In this document: positions 33,501-45,117 of the stretch, piece by piece
Position numbering within the stretch: the stretch's first letter is position 1
Layout: the number at the start of each line of letters is the position of its first letter
Assembly (NCBI GenBank): GCA_037893225.1
Contig: JAZGUH010000771.1
Coordinates: forward strand, 248,001 to 312,000
Direction: 5' to 3'
Length of the DNA: 64,000 bases
From: Hippasteria phrygiana
Lineage: Eukaryota; Echinodermata; Asteroidea; Valvatida; Goniasteridae
Notes under the pieces: model-generated
What the model was told of the DNA's origin: nothing
The model's input: only the letters and a program-made list of their open reading frames with translations
Databases searched by the model: none
Made by a program: the position numbers and the translations under genes

Positions 33501-34007
33501 TAAGATGGGGTTAAAGATAAAAGTGATAATTCAAGCTATTCTGTTATGTCAAAGTGGTTAAAATGGAATTTTTTTCTGATGTTGGTGACGGTTTGGTTTG
33601 TGCCGCTGTCAGTGGAAAATCATTTGTACAAAGTGGTGGTGTGTAGTCTTAAGGGTGGATGACGAAATTAGGTGCAGGGATCGGAAAGTGACCCGAATTT
33701 CGGCATGTGATAAACAGCCTACGCTCTACGGCATCATCCACTGTTACATGTTGTAATGAATATATCGTACGCATGGAATGACATGAAATGTGTTCAGAAA
33801 AATTAACTTTAAACTTTACATGGGTACGTTAGATTTAAAAGTTTTGAAAAATGTTCAGATGCGAACTACTAATTTGCAAATAAATTGTTCAGTTCACTTA
33901 GTGCCTTATACTTATTGTTTGCTGCATTTTTTAAAAAGAAAAGAAAAGGGTGCCGAAATTGCAATCACGAAATGCCGAACTTCCGCACAGGGTGCTGAAT
34001 TTCAAAG
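30535..34007. other. Stretch without recognised genes
   Basis: Contains a G-rich tract (30600-30640), GGGG/CCCC-rich repeat (about 31410-31700, with an imperfect inverted repeat of CTTCCCCCACCCC and GGGGAGGGGTGGGGG), and a C-run at 33379-33389. The open frame at 32510-32920 has no homology I recognise and no splice context. A short inverted repeat (CATCATCATGCATTGTGCC...GCATGATGATG) lies at 32642-32698. No exons are supported. Confidence 0.4.
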
Positions 34008-34021
34008 TGAACAAAGAAACT

Positions 34022-34093
34022 GGCAGGAGCGGGATTCGAACCTGCGACCTCCGGGTTACCGTACTGGCGCTCTACCAACTGAGCTATCTTGCC
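34022..34093 (-). tRNA. tRNA-like sequence (GGT anticodon position, degenerate)
   Basis: 72 bases fold as a cloverleaf on the minus strand. The acceptor is GGCAAGA/TCCTGCC, the D-arm GCTC...GAGC and the T-loop TTCGAAT. The anticodon loop reads ACGGTAA, with C where U33 is normally invariant, and the anticodon stem has mismatches. The anticodon position would be GGT (Thr). It is the mirror of the copy at 34199-34270, so it is probably a tRNA pseudogene or SINE head rather than a working tRNA. Confidence 0.4.
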
Positions 34094-34198
34094 CTATGTT
34101 GGCGGTCTCCCAAATTGTCAGTATCAAAGTGAACAAAAAAACTGGCAGGAGCGGGACCCGAACAAAGATACTGACAATTTGGGAGACCGCCAACATAG

Positions 34199-34270
34199 GG
34201 CAAGATAGCTCAGTTGGTAGAGCGCCGGTACGGTAACCCGGAGGTCGCAGGTTCGAATCCCGCTCCTGCC
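34199..34270 (+). tRNA. tRNA-like sequence, inverted partner
   Basis: Same 72-base cloverleaf as the minus-strand copy, differing mainly in the anticodon stem (CCGGT here, CCAGT there). A-box (TAGCTCAGTTGGTAGAGCG) and B-box (GGTTCGAATCC) promoters are intact, so RNA polymerase III could transcribe it. The loop again lacks U33. The flanks (AACAAAGAAACTGGCAGGAG and GGGAGACCGCCAACATAGGG) are mirrored too, making one palindrome at about 34010-34285. Confidence 0.4.
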
Positions 34271-35177
34271 AGTTTCTTTGTTCACTTTGAAAATGTATTC
34301 AAATTTACCTAGTCAGTTTCCCTTGTGGATTGTTTGACGAATAATAAATATATCATCAATTTTCCCGTAAAACTGACCGCAATTGGCAGACACCACACAT
34401 TGTATTTACCAGGGGTTACGATTAATAGTTCCAGGAATTTCATTAGCTGCATCTATTCTTGTTTATGAGGAGTGGTGGATCTGGTAAGAACTCTGGCCCT
34501 CCTCCCTCCACTATCAATTGCAGCGTTTTCCTACCAATTATGTTGAATTCCACCTGGTTCAGCAAGGTTCGATCATTCCCTCACACTGCCATTCTGGATC
34601 CATCACCCCAACTCCTCCCCCTACATATTAATCTTTCAGTGGACCAGCGTGCCTTTTGTAATCGCAGCTCCAGCTCAGTAAACCGGTCACACATTCTGAT
34701 GAGGACATCTTCTTGAGTCATTGTTAGCTCCCCAAAAGCTATTGTCGGCTTATATTTTGGTCTTAAATTTTGTTTTAGGATAGCATTAAAAAGGGTCTTA
34801 AAAAGTCTTCAATTTGACTTTCTGAAACGTGCAGATACCCTGTGTGAGTAACTTCTAAAACTATTAAAGCCACTGTAAACATGTTCAATTCTCTTGTCCA
34901 ACATGTCTCTTTCATTTTTGTGTCTTTGAACAGTTGAAAATAACATCTTGAAAGTAACAAATAAAAAGTTCCCTCCTCCTTCCTTTAAAAAAAACCTGGA
35001 CACTTAACATGTTTTCTTTTACTTGGCCTTAAGTTAGGAATGCGAACAGAACTAATAATAAAAAATAATTTGTCAACTTTAAAAGTGCAGTTTTTAATAT
35101 GCAGTTTTTAATAATAGTTGCAAATAATACAATGTTGATTTTCAAAATCTTTCAGTGCAGCTTTGAAGAATTGAACC

Positions 35178-35272
35178 ATGGACAAACAAGGGGACATGGG
35201 AAGCCTTGAGACCAAGACTAAAGCAGAGTTGTTGGATTTGCTCAGTCGACAGGAGAAGTTATTGGCCAATAA
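35178..35272 (+). CDS. POLR2M: POLR2M (Gdown1/GRINL1A) exon 1 with start codon
   Basis: POLR2M (Gdown1) is a protein that associates with RNA polymerase II, blocks TFIIF binding and makes the polymerase dependent on Mediator. This exon starts at ATG 35178 and encodes KAELLDLLSRQEKLLANK, matching LVELREMLKRQERLLRNEK near the human N-terminus. The donor is AATAA|GTGAGT. Four exons (35178-35272, 36314-36749, 37737-37822, 39284-39395) join in phase to about 243 residues. This is shorter than the human protein of about 368; the poorly conserved middle is reduced. Confidence 0.88.
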
Positions 35273-35781
35273 GTGAGTACAAATTCAGAACGGCTTATCC
35301 GCATTTGCCCAGTGGTGTATCTGGTTTTCGGAACTAATATGGAAATTACAATATATATATGTATTTTTATTCCTTTCAAAATCTGGCAGTTTTGTTTGCC
35401 CTAAATTCCTCTAATTTAAAAAAAAATAAAAAAAATTTGGGGGGGGGGTGGAAATTGGGAGGGTTGGTTTGCTTGCACATTGCTTACACTTCAATAGGCT
35501 TTGCGTGTATTTCATCATACATAACAAAGGCCCTCTTTTGTTTGTTTTTGTCATAGAAAGAGAAAACAAAATTGACGAGAAGTGTTTTGTGTGTGTTCAT
35601 ATATTTAGTTGTACATGTTGTTGACTAACATGAGGAGCCCACCTTGCTCTTGATTCAGGTGTAAAATACTGCTACTAATTCACAGGATTATTTTGGGGAA
35701 GTTGGTGAATTGAAACAGTATTGGAGCTTTAATTCATTGTGTACATCAAGAAATTTGAAAATGACTTAAACTGCTGCAAAC

Positions 35782-35995
35782 TGCTAACTGAATGGATTGA
35801 ATAGAAATACGAACACCTTTATAACAAGGTCCTTGGGACTTTACAATTTACCTTGTTATAACAGGTACCTTGTATTATCAGTAATGGAAAACAAAGAAAA
35901 ACAAAGACTCGGGACCTATTTTATCCCTTGTTATAAGCAGTATGTTGTATTAACAGTGCTCTTATTATCAGAGTTCGACTGTATATACAAATCAA
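35782..35995. mobile_element. Tc1/mariner-like MITE, copy in POLR2M intron 1
   Basis: Inverse relative of 43861-44032, sharing CCTTTATAACAAGGTCCTTGGGACTTTACAATTT, AACAGTGCTCTTATTATCAG and the end GTTCGACTGTA. The left end is degraded. Confidence 0.6.
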
Positions 35996-36313
35996 CCAAA
36001 TTAGCTGGCCCTAACGTTTCAAACTTAAGCAAGTTCTTTCTCATTTGCCTTTGAGTAAGAACTCGCTCAAGTTTTAAATGTTAGGCCAGCTAATTTTTGT
36101 TGATTAAGAAATTTGCTTGACACTTGTACTTCAGTTGGAATGGAAATTTAATGGGTATTCTGTGGCAACTGGAAAGCTTTTGACCATCATTACATTTGAA
36201 AATTTCCAATGCATTGTACTTAAACATGTATATGAAGAATGCTCTCAATTTAAGTTTGTATTTTCTTTTTTTACAATAGTCTCAGGGTTTGGTTTTTCTT
36301 TTTATACAAACAG

Positions 36314-36749
36314 GAAAAGACTGACCTTGCTGCCAGACAAAGGTCAAAAGGTCAAACTCTTGGCAGAGAGGCTGCAACAGCTCATATCAAAGCGCGAAGC
36401 TTTAGTGGACGACACCGCAGATCGTTTTGAGAAAATGGACATTGGGACTGCCCTGAATGTGCCACAAGCCACCCAGAACCCATTCCTAAAAACAGACTCA
36501 AGACCTGCTGCAAACAAAAAAGCAGCGTTCAAACCTTTCAGGACGCTGAACACGGAGAAAATCCCCGAGGGATTAGAGCGCCCCCCTGCTCCACCGTCAA
36601 GGAGTAACGTGGTGATGCAGGAGGCAGAGGGAAGGCCTCCAGAGGTATCAGCTGTATCCATCGCAGCACTCAGACATCCAGCTGGTACGCAGGCACTTGA
36701 TGTGAAAGAGGCAGCAGATCTGCTACAGAAACAGAGGAGCAAAGTGGAG
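36314..36749 (+). CDS. POLR2M: POLR2M exon 2
   Basis: The acceptor AAACAG|G completes a lysine codon from exon 1, and the donor GAG|GTAATC is in phase 0. It opens with RLTLLPDKGQKVKLLAERLQ, the conserved LPDKGKKI block of Gdown1. It also contains a C-terminal segment ending ALDVKEAADLLQKQRSKVE, matching the human SIEESLALQKQQKQNYEE region. The middle (about 60 residues) is Pro/Ala/Arg-rich and likely disordered. Confidence 0.9.
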
Positions 36750-36845
36750 GTAATCTGCAGGATTTTATTTGACCGGTTTCTTTCAAGTTCTCAAACCTGT
36801 ACCCTCTGCTGCATTGGATTCGAATCGACCAGCCGACCCTGGCAA

Positions 36846-36920
36846 GTTGGGTGGTGGAGTGGTTAAGACGTCTGCACTAGTATAAGCGGGAGTTTGAGTC
36901 CCGCCCAAGTAAGCCTACAT
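36846..36920 (+). repeat. tRNA-derived SINE head
   Basis: A-box-like GGTGGAGTGGTTAAGACGTC and B-box GAGTTTGAGTCCCGCCC spaced as in a Ser/Leu-type tRNA. It lies in POLR2M intron 2. It is probably a short SINE; no complete cloverleaf is evident. Confidence 0.5.
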
Positions 36921-37736
36921 AGTTAAGGGCAAAAAAAATATCTCCCTTCTCAAATTGAGCACAGTTCTGTTGGTGGACTGGCAATACAACCCTGATTTTT
37001 TTTTTTCCAAGATTGTCTGAAATTTTGTGATTTTTTCTCTTGAGATTTCAAAAAATCAGGTTCTCACTTCTCACAAATTGGGTTATCTTCCAAACAGATA
37101 ACCCCACTGAAAAGATTCAGAGATTTATGGTTCAGAGCCATCCGTGGCTCAAATCTTGAGTCCAGCTCCTGTAGTTTGACTCTAGTTTCAAACTCATTTA
37201 GTGAATCATGAGGCATTGCAGCTAAATTACAACACTGGGTTGCTACAATGTAAATAACCATTCAGTTGATTACCCTGCTAAATCCAACAAAATCAAACAA
37301 TGGTTAAAAAACTTTTTGAATTTGTTGGATTTAGCAGTCAACACAAACTACTGTGTTGTATTCAGCAGGGTAACAGCTAACTACATGTATACCCTTGTGG
37401 ATTGTTTGATGAATTACATGTATACCTAGTGGATTTTGTGGTAAGGGGTTAGGGTTAAGGTTGCATAAGTTGTGGCTCAATCTCTTTTTTTAAGTACAGA
37501 AAACTGTTCTCTAGCAGGAACACAAATACAAACACTGCAGAGCAGTCCAATATATTTTCAGGTGTACGTGAAGTATAGAAAAAAATCCCAGAGTACGATT
37601 ACGGTTATGAGTAGAGAACAACACTGGTATAGCCAGATATTTCCTGAGTATTACAAAAATAGTTGGAGTGTATCTCAATATGATATATATATCAAAAGAA
37701 AACTAATAAGTCATTTTTGGGTTTTTTGTGCCATAG

Positions 37737-37822
37737 GCATTACAAGCCGAGCAAGCTGCGCAGAGGTTGGCCGAGAGACTTCACATACAGATGGGAGAGT
37801 ACAAGCCCGACGCACCAGGCAG
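37737..37822 (+). CDS. POLR2M: POLR2M exon 3
   Basis: Acceptor CCATAG|G, donor CAG|GTAGGC. It encodes ALQAEQAAQRLAERLHIQMG and then EYKPDAPG, which matches the human AQKLAERLNIKMRSYNPEG segment almost residue for residue. Phase is 0 at the start and two bases remain at the end. Confidence 0.93.
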
Positions 37823-38179
37823 GTAGGCTGAAAATAATACCTCAATCACATCAGGGGACTCTAGTGGCATGGGGAATAACTCTGGGGGAGATGGGGGTAC
37901 CCAGTAGGGAATTGAGTTGCAACATTACACCATTGTTGGGTCCGAGACAAACCAGGCAAACTTTCATTTGAAAAAGTCACTTTGGCTACTTTTGAGTTGG
38001 TCTTTAAACAAATCCTGGCCATTGGTAATCGACTTGTCAACTTTCTCACCCACATTAATGCCCATATTCATCAGGATGCTAAACTGAATATGCCTTTTAT
38101 AATGCAGATGTCCTTAATTCTTTGTGTCTGGTATGCCAAGAAGGGGCTGTGCAGCCAAGCATAAACGCAAACAGTAGGC

Positions 38180-38402
38180 ACCACACTGAATAGAGTGGTC
38201 CTATTCATCGCACTTGGAGCCCCCTTTCATGTGAATGAAAGCTTTGTTTGAAAAAGCTCTATCTATTCATTACACTCCCCTTCAAGAACAATGTAGTTGA
38301 AACGGAATGAGCACTAGCAGAAATGCGCATGTAGACGACAACCGGCTAGGTGGTCTTTTTCAAACCAACGGCTATGGCCGTCATCCATATTGAAAAGGTT
38401 AA
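38180..38402. mobile_element. MITE of the TTAACC(C/T)CTT family, inverse copy
   Basis: Contains CATCGCACTTGGAGCCC, ATTCATTACACTCCCC, GACGACAACCGGCTAGGTGGTC and ends TTGAAAAGGTTAA. It is the uninterrupted relative of 24819-26201. It lies in POLR2M intron 3. Confidence 0.6.
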
Positions 38403-39283
38403 AAATATCATAGTGTTGCTTTTTGGGCGTGGTACTCCAAAAATTTAATATTAAAATTCTATCGATAACCTTACGAAAGTTATTACCTTTCAAATAAAGC
38501 ATTTAATGAAATAATTCCACTGACATATATTTGGAATAATAACTTGACATATTTTGAATTTGTGGTGGACAGCCAGCGATTCAGCATATGTAAAGCCATG
38601 TTTGTTTTCTTTTTTTTACTGTATCAGGGCCTTTGCTAATGCAAATAATGTTTTTCGTTACAGGCTGTGATATTCTTTTAAAATTTGTTAGTACTACGTA
38701 CCAACTTAACCCTTTCCTTACCAATGTCGAGTTTACTCGACAAGCCACAGTACCCCTGTTGCTTACCAAAGTCGGGTTTACTCGACAAGGAAACTATACA
38801 CACCAGAGTATCCAAACAACAGATATATTCACCATGTTTCAACGAACTGTAGTGCTTGTGTTTTTCGCTGTCCATACATAATCTTTACAATAGCGCTATC
38901 AAATTCATGTGTGACCAATACAATATTTTGAGAAAACTCTATCCGAAGTTTATGTGTATGGAGTGCCATTTGTTCATGTGACAAACAACTTTCCTGTTTG
39001 ATAAAGTGGGCCAGAAGAGAAAACAGCCGTAACTTTACTATTTTAGCAGTTATGACTTTCATTTTTTACACCACATAAAAGAGAAATGGAACTTTACACA
39101 CATTTCCCTTTTCAATCAATTCTTGAGGGTGAAATCTTGGGTTGAAAATACAACCATTCAACAAGCAGTCGGCTGCATTTTCTGCGTAAGTGGTTTATGC
39201 TTGACTGAACAAAGAATGTGATAATAAAAGGGTTAAGCCTCATTTTGTAGGATCTAATGACATTTCTTTCTTTCCATGTTCAG

Positions 39284-39395
39284 TTATAGGGATCAAAATG
39301 ACAGTGATGATGATACTGACGATGACGATGACAATGACGATGATTGTGCCCAAGAAAAGCCACAAGCAGACGAGCAGCATGTACCGAATGGATAA
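39284..39395 (+). CDS. POLR2M: POLR2M exon 4 with stop codon
   Basis: Acceptor GTTCAG|T. It encodes SYRDQNDSDDDTDDDDDNDD and ends at TAA 39393-39395. The arrangement Gly-Ser/Arg-Tyr-Arg followed by an acidic tail matches the human C-terminus (SGRYREVRDEDDDW). The acidic run is longer than in human. Confidence 0.88.
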
Positions 39396-42329
39396 AGAAC
39401 ATCATGTCGGAGATTCACTTTCAATGCTTAGATGAAATTTAACGCGACTAAAAAAAAATTTAACAAGGGCAATTCAACGCAAAAGTGGACAAGGCTGGAA
39501 AGTGGAAAATATATGAAATCTTCCAAATTACAAGCATCACATCATATGTGACCCGCTCTGCAAAAAGGGCACATAAGTCGCTGTATGCTTTTACGAGTTA
39601 TGGGCCGTTCAATGTGAAGAGGGTGGAAAATTCTTCAAACGAGTGATTTTGAAGGGAGGGAATTTTTTGCATCTTTGATAGCTATATTATTTCATAACCA
39701 AAATCTTTCATTTCAGTGAATCAAGTTGGAAAAAGAATTTGTCGAGTGCTTCTATCTATTGCTTTGCTTTTTTGTTTTTTTAAATGGCTTGTTTCTCCTT
39801 AAAGTCATTTCAAGAAATTCCTGAAAACAAACATGCACAAATATCTCTTGATTGCAAAATGCTAGAGACCTCAGACATATACCATATGAAAGCTTATAAA
39901 ATGGCCTTTCCAGCTATATATAAAACACTATTTTCAAATTTTGCAACATAAGTGCCCTTTTTGCAGAGCGGGTCACATAATGTTGTGTCAATTCAAGGGA
40001 CAACAAAATCTTTCATAAAAGTGGTGTGCCAATGAGATGGAATGTAGTCAAGTGTGATTTTGGGTCCAAAAACTTGTCTTGTTTTGTGCTAAAATCATGG
40101 ATTTTTGGTAGTCATTTTGGCACCTTGTTTTTACATACAAAATGCAAGTATTATTGAGAGTTTTTTGTGTTCAAGGCAGAGAGAAAGGTTCATATATTAC
40201 AAGAAAACAGTTTTATTATGTTGCAGTTCATCAAATCCAGATTTTATGCCGTGTTAAAAATCACGAAGAGGAAGTAACGCGAGTGACGGTACCTCCCTGT
40301 AATCTCATGTCCCTTGCATCTAAAATACACACTGATTTGATTCAAAATGGGTTTTTATATCTAGCTATGGGTTGACTGAAAGGTAAAACAATGTTACTTC
40401 TGTGTTGCAGAGTACAGTTTGAAGAGATTTTAACAACAAAATTGCAAAATTGTATTTTTTTGTAATGCGAGTGATGACCAACAAAACACGTGTTTGAAAG
40501 GTGAATGAATGGGTTGAATTTTTCTTTCCATTTTGAGTACCCCTCACCCCAAGGTTGTTGTATGGCTGGTTTGATTCAGCTTGATCAGATACTTTGAAAG
40601 CAGCGAGAGGTTCAAAGTAGCCTCATTGCATATAAATGTAATGTGAGTGACGGTGCAATCGCCCACAAATAATAAAAAAGGGCACTAATAATTGGCCTAA
40701 AAAATATCTAACACCCACAAAGTGAGTAATAACACAACGTATGAAAACATTTTTTTATAAAATTTTATTATCAAAACATATAACAGTACATTAAAATTAG
40801 ACTTGCGCTTGGCAATGATAGTACAGTTAAGACAGTGGCAGTTTGTCGTGAGCTTCACATCACCAAAAAACCCTTCAAAATCAGATTGTACCTTTCTTGT
40901 ACTGAGTAGTTAACAAGACAGTCTAGTGCTAGACACAAAAGGAACTTGATATTCTCAACATTAACGGGAGAAATAACTGCTTTATCGTAATATACCTTAA
41001 CCTACATGCAGATTTCTCCATGTCTCAATGTCAAATTTGCCTAGTCAGTTTCCCTTGTGGATTGTTTGACGAATTAAGTATTTGCTTAGTGTATACATTA
41101 TATAGATGTGTCCAAAGCACAAACCCCTTTTGGCCAGCTGCTATGCCAATACAGGCTTGTACAGCCAAGTGTAATGCAAAAAATGGAGTGAGTAAGTACA
41201 GGAATGCGCGTGTGGACTACAACCGGCCAGGTGGTCTTCATCAAGAAGTCGAGAGGATAATCGTCGGGTGTACAAATGTAAGGCACAGTGGCCCAGCAAG
41301 TGGCAAGGCAAGAAATTGTTACTGCCTCACATTTTCTAAAATAAGTGCCATTTTGGTGGGGCTAATTATAGGCCACAAGCCTGTTCAGGGTTGATAAGTT
41401 ATCACAACACTTAATTGTCCAATTAACAGGATTACAAAGTACATGTAGTTTTAATACTGGTTGAAGTAACGACACCAGTCAGACTGAAGAGTATATTACA
41501 ACACACTACAGTGGGTGTCTATAGCCATGTTTCCATTGGACTTATTTTTGCAAATCTACCGCGACTTTTCCGTAGAATAACAAAATTAAGTCCAATGGAG
41601 ACACATACAAAAAAACACGGTAATCCAACGTCCCTGTCAATTTACCGCGACCTTGATGGAAAACCACCAGGCCGAAAGTGGCCGCGGAAAGTCACCATGA
41701 ACGATAAAAAGTCCAATGGAAACAGCCCCTCGCTGTAGAACTACCGTGACAACAAAGCACGTCAACTACACAGTGATTATCGCTGGCGTGGTGGTATGGT
41801 TTCCTGTCTCTTTGTGTGTAGTACACCCACATGTGATTACATGCAGTTGCGTTAGCGCTTATCAGGCCGCGGAAGAAAATGTCCAATTGAAAAACGGCTT
41901 ATGACTCTTAAAATTTCCTTAATAAAACAGCAATACTTACTATTATGTACAACTTGTATATAAAGTACTGTTAATTTTTGGATGAAAATAAAATTCAAGG
42001 TAAAAATGCCCACAGTCCATAAAACAAGAACATGCATGTATAGTAAAAAAAATACTGGTTTATTAGTGACTTTGGTGTAAAATCTAGTCTGAAAGGCTCA
42101 ATGGAAACTTCAAAATTGATCAAAGGTATTAAGAGTCCGATATAAGGACTTTGGAATAAATTTTACACGAGGAAGTACATTTCTTGGGTGTGGATCCAAA
42201 AGAACACAGAGTCCTTATCACTGAAGACTATTTCATTGTCCATACTTTCAACAGCATGCATTAATGTGGTCAAACCCTAAGCCAAGGACTGTTTCAATAA
42301 ATATCTGGATGGTTACTGTACAAGTGTTA
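39396..42329. other. Convergent intergenic region between POLR2M and the C1orf43 orthologue
   Basis: An imperfect inverted pair TGTGACCCGCTCTGCAAAAAGGG...CCCTTTTTGCAGAGCGGGTCACA at 39548-39976 looks like the ends of a DNA transposon of about 430 bp. A MITE-like stretch lies at 41110-41290. A TCCATTGGAC/GTCCAATGGA inverted pair lies around 41531-41725. No coding exon is supported. Confidence 0.45.
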
Positions 42330-42774
42330 TTAAACCATGTCTTCTGACACCGACTCCTGCCGCACCAGTCTACTGGCCATCAGCGGCTGCATTTCGTCAC
42401 TTCGGCTGGATGATGAATTGGAGGTTCTCGTCCTAGACCCCCTCTCTGTGTCGCTGCCAACGTCTGAACCCCGCGAGGTTCTCTTTTCAAGCAATTCTGC
42501 CATTTCCTCGGATCGTCCGCTGGCTTTGGATTGGTTTCGTTTGGTCACATGACCCACCGTGATACGGCTCATGGGAATGCTCTCGGCATGCCAGTCTGTC
42601 TGGCTAGTACTGGCTACTGATTGGTCAGCTTTGCTGCTGGGTTTTGACGGGCTCCGTGCCTTCTGACTGCCCGTGGTCCTGCTGGTTTGAGAACGTTGGC
42701 TGGCCGAGGAGTGCTGTTTGTGCTGGGAGCTGGATTGGCTGGACTTCTTACTTTTCATGCCCTTATGCCGTATA
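42330..42774 (-). CDS. C1orf43: C1orf43 orthologue, last exon with stop codon
   Basis: The acceptor TTCAG|T completes the cysteine codon started in the previous exon. It encodes about 148 residues of Ser/Lys/Arg/Gln-rich, probably disordered tail, ending EMQPLMASRLVRQESVSEDMV up to the stop at 42330. Human C1orf43 also has a variable hydrophilic C-terminal tail. Sequence identity in this exon is weak, so the assignment rests on splice phase and position. Confidence 0.75.
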
Positions 42775-43416
42775 CTGAAGAAATTATGAAATAAATGTAT
42801 TCAAAACCACCTTTAATTCCAAGGATGGAAGTGAGCCTGTCTATAGGTCACTCATAAATGACGTCACCTCCTACAGATTGCCACTGACGTGCATCGGCAT
42901 TTTGGGCATCAAATTTTCTTAACGCGCATCGGCTGCGCCGTATTTCAAAGAAAGTTAGAGCAACATGCGCGCGTGTTTAGAATATTTTGCACACTGCGCG
43001 CACACGCACCTGATGGCGTTGAACACGCAGTTGTAATTTTCCTACGAAGATGGCGTCATATGAGAGAGATCTATTGTGCATGGTGATCATAACAGTTAAC
43101 TGATTAACTGTAATTCCCATGTGTACATAAATAAACAAAAAATGCATAAAATGTTTTTAAAACCATGTAAAATTGGTAAAGCATGGCATTAATGTTCAAT
43201 GTATTTAACTATTCGTGCAGAGCTTGTAATTCCACACTCCAAAGTGTCAACTTTTCACAGATTTTCCTGAGAAGTTAACCCCGGAAAAAGTACCAAGCTC
43301 TTCATTCCCAAGTCCTTGCATCATTGGAATAATTTATAAACAAATACATGAACACACATCCAGAACTTAACTTTGTCAACACAAAATGGGAATGCACAGA
43401 ACGCACATGAGCAAGT

Positions 43417-43634
43417 TAACCCCTTGCGTACGGATGACGCCATAGGGCGCAAAAAAAGAAGTGTCACCAGGCCGGATGACGCCATTGGCCGCCGTTTGTG
43501 CAGTTTCAATCCATTGTTGGATTATTGTTCATGTCATGCTTGACTGCACAAACACATTGTAACGGTTCGATTTGGCTGCCAGAACCGCTGCAACACTCCG
43601 ACGTCTCCCGTAAAATACCGTGCCCAAGGGGTTA
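43417..43634. mobile_element. MITE of the TTAACCCCTTG family
   Basis: Begins TTAACCCCTTGCGTACGGATG and ends CCCAAGGGGTTAA. It is about 90 percent alike to the copy at 16132-16342 by eye. It lies in the intron before the last C1orf43 exon. Confidence 0.75.
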
Positions 43635-43858
43635 AACAAAGGTGAAAGGGCCCAAGTTTTGGCAAGATTTTTCAGAAGCTTTTCCCACAAGTTACATCTT
43701 TTCTTTTTCTGGTCTACTCTCTGTTGCAGTGAACATAGTGTATGGGCTGGTGTTGGGTTTTGGTCCAGCTGTTGTAAAAAAGTTGGTGCTTTCAAATTCA
43801 AAGTGTCACCAGAGGGGTGTGTTGGCCACCCTTGACTTGGTTGACTTTAGAATGCAAT

Positions 43859-44034
43859 TACAGTCGAACCCTGATAATAAGAGCACTGTTAATACAACAT
43901 CCTGCTTATAACAAGGAACAAAATAGGTCCCGAGTGTTTTTCTTTGTTTTCCATTACGGATAATACAAGGTACCTGTTATAACAAGGTAAATTGTAAAGT
44001 CCCAAGGACCTTGTTATAAAGGTGTTCGACTGTA
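43859..44034. mobile_element. Tc1/mariner-like MITE with TA target duplication
   Basis: The body is 43861-44032, CAGTCGAACCCTGATAAT... to ...GGTGTTCGACTG, flanked by TA on each side. The palindromic middle includes GGTACCTGTTATAACAAGG. A relative is at 35782-35995. It is non-coding. Confidence 0.75.
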
Positions 44035-44078
44035 CCTATACACGGCTCTTGTAAGTTAGCTGCATATGGTGCCCTACC

Positions 44079-44301
44079 TTAACCCTAACAGCCCAAGGCT
44101 TTTTACTAGAATCCTTCCCTAACCACACAAACTCCAACACTGTGTAGTAAACCAATGGCACATTCTTTGTACTTGGACAAAATCAGGGCATCAAGACCCA
44201 TGCAAAGTGATGGTGCCAAGGCTCTACAGTACCCAATCACACAAAATTCAACACAAATGGGGTGTTTGATTTTGGCAGGTTAGGGAAGGTTAGGGTTAAT
44301 A
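44079..44301. mobile_element. MITE of the TTAACCCTAACC family
   Basis: Begins TTAACCCTAACAGCCCAAGG and ends GGAAGGTTAGGGTTAA. It shares the GGCACATTCTTTG(T/G)ACTTGGACAAA block with 23582-23818. Confidence 0.65.
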
Positions 44302-44591
44302 GTTAGTGTATGGAATGCATTACACACAGGAAATCTGGAACATTTTTCAAACTTGGCTTTGTCTTCTGGTTTGGCTTTGGCTATTAAATCCTAGATGTAG
44401 CCACATCTAGGACACTTTCTCTAAATATACATCAAAGTCTTCTATTTGAACACGGAGCCAGAGCCTGTTCATTGTGTTCAAGTCTTTAAGGCTTCAAGTT
44501 GGCAATGGAACTGGGGATAGCTGAAGTCGTGGTTTGAGATATGGCCCGAGGAGAAGTGTCGTATTGATTCAAGGAAATATCCCACACTCAC

Positions 44592-44650
44592 CAAGATAAC
44601 AGCTCATGCAATAGCGTCATCAAATTGTTGTATTCGGTTTCACCAAAGGG
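44592..44650 (-). CDS. C1orf43: C1orf43 orthologue, internal exon
   Basis: 59 bases between acceptor TTTGCAG and donor TTG|GTGAGT, encoding PFGETEYNNLMTLLHELLS. This matches the human C1orf43 VFGQNEYLRYQEALSELAT block. It starts in phase 0, as required by the exon at 61079-61248. The two exons are separated by a 16.4-kb intron that holds the entire Polinton. Confidence 0.85.
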
Positions 44651-45117
44651 CTGCAAAGGGGAGAAAACCAAGGCAATTAAAAAAACTGATTATTATCCAG
44701 TAAAAGCAAAACAAGGCCTAAAAGCAGTATTATTGCTTGATCGGCTGTAATTTGTATTCCCTTAAATCTGCCAGCATTTGAGCAAACAGCAATACGGGGG
44801 AGAAGTGGCTAAACCCCCCCCCCCCCCAAGTTGATCTCTATTTATTGACTGCATGCTTTCATTCAACTGAATTTATGCTCAGACATTTGTATATCCACCA
44901 AGACCAGGATCCTCAATGTGCTATATTATTGGGCCTATTAATCATTCCTGAAACCTGAGTATACAGCCCTGGGCAAGTTCGAGCGGCGACTATTTTTCGA
45001 CCACTAGTCGATTTTGCCTGGTACCCAATATGTATTTAGTGTAAAGGTTACCATGGAAAATCGACTAGTGGTTGACAAATAGTCACCGCTCGAACTTGCT
45101 CCCTGCTGCAAGTTAAA

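Noticed and set aside
43620..43911. 71- and 89-codon plus-strand frames next to a MITE
   Set aside because: The frames run from intronic sequence into the Tc1-like MITE and show no homology. They are chance frames.
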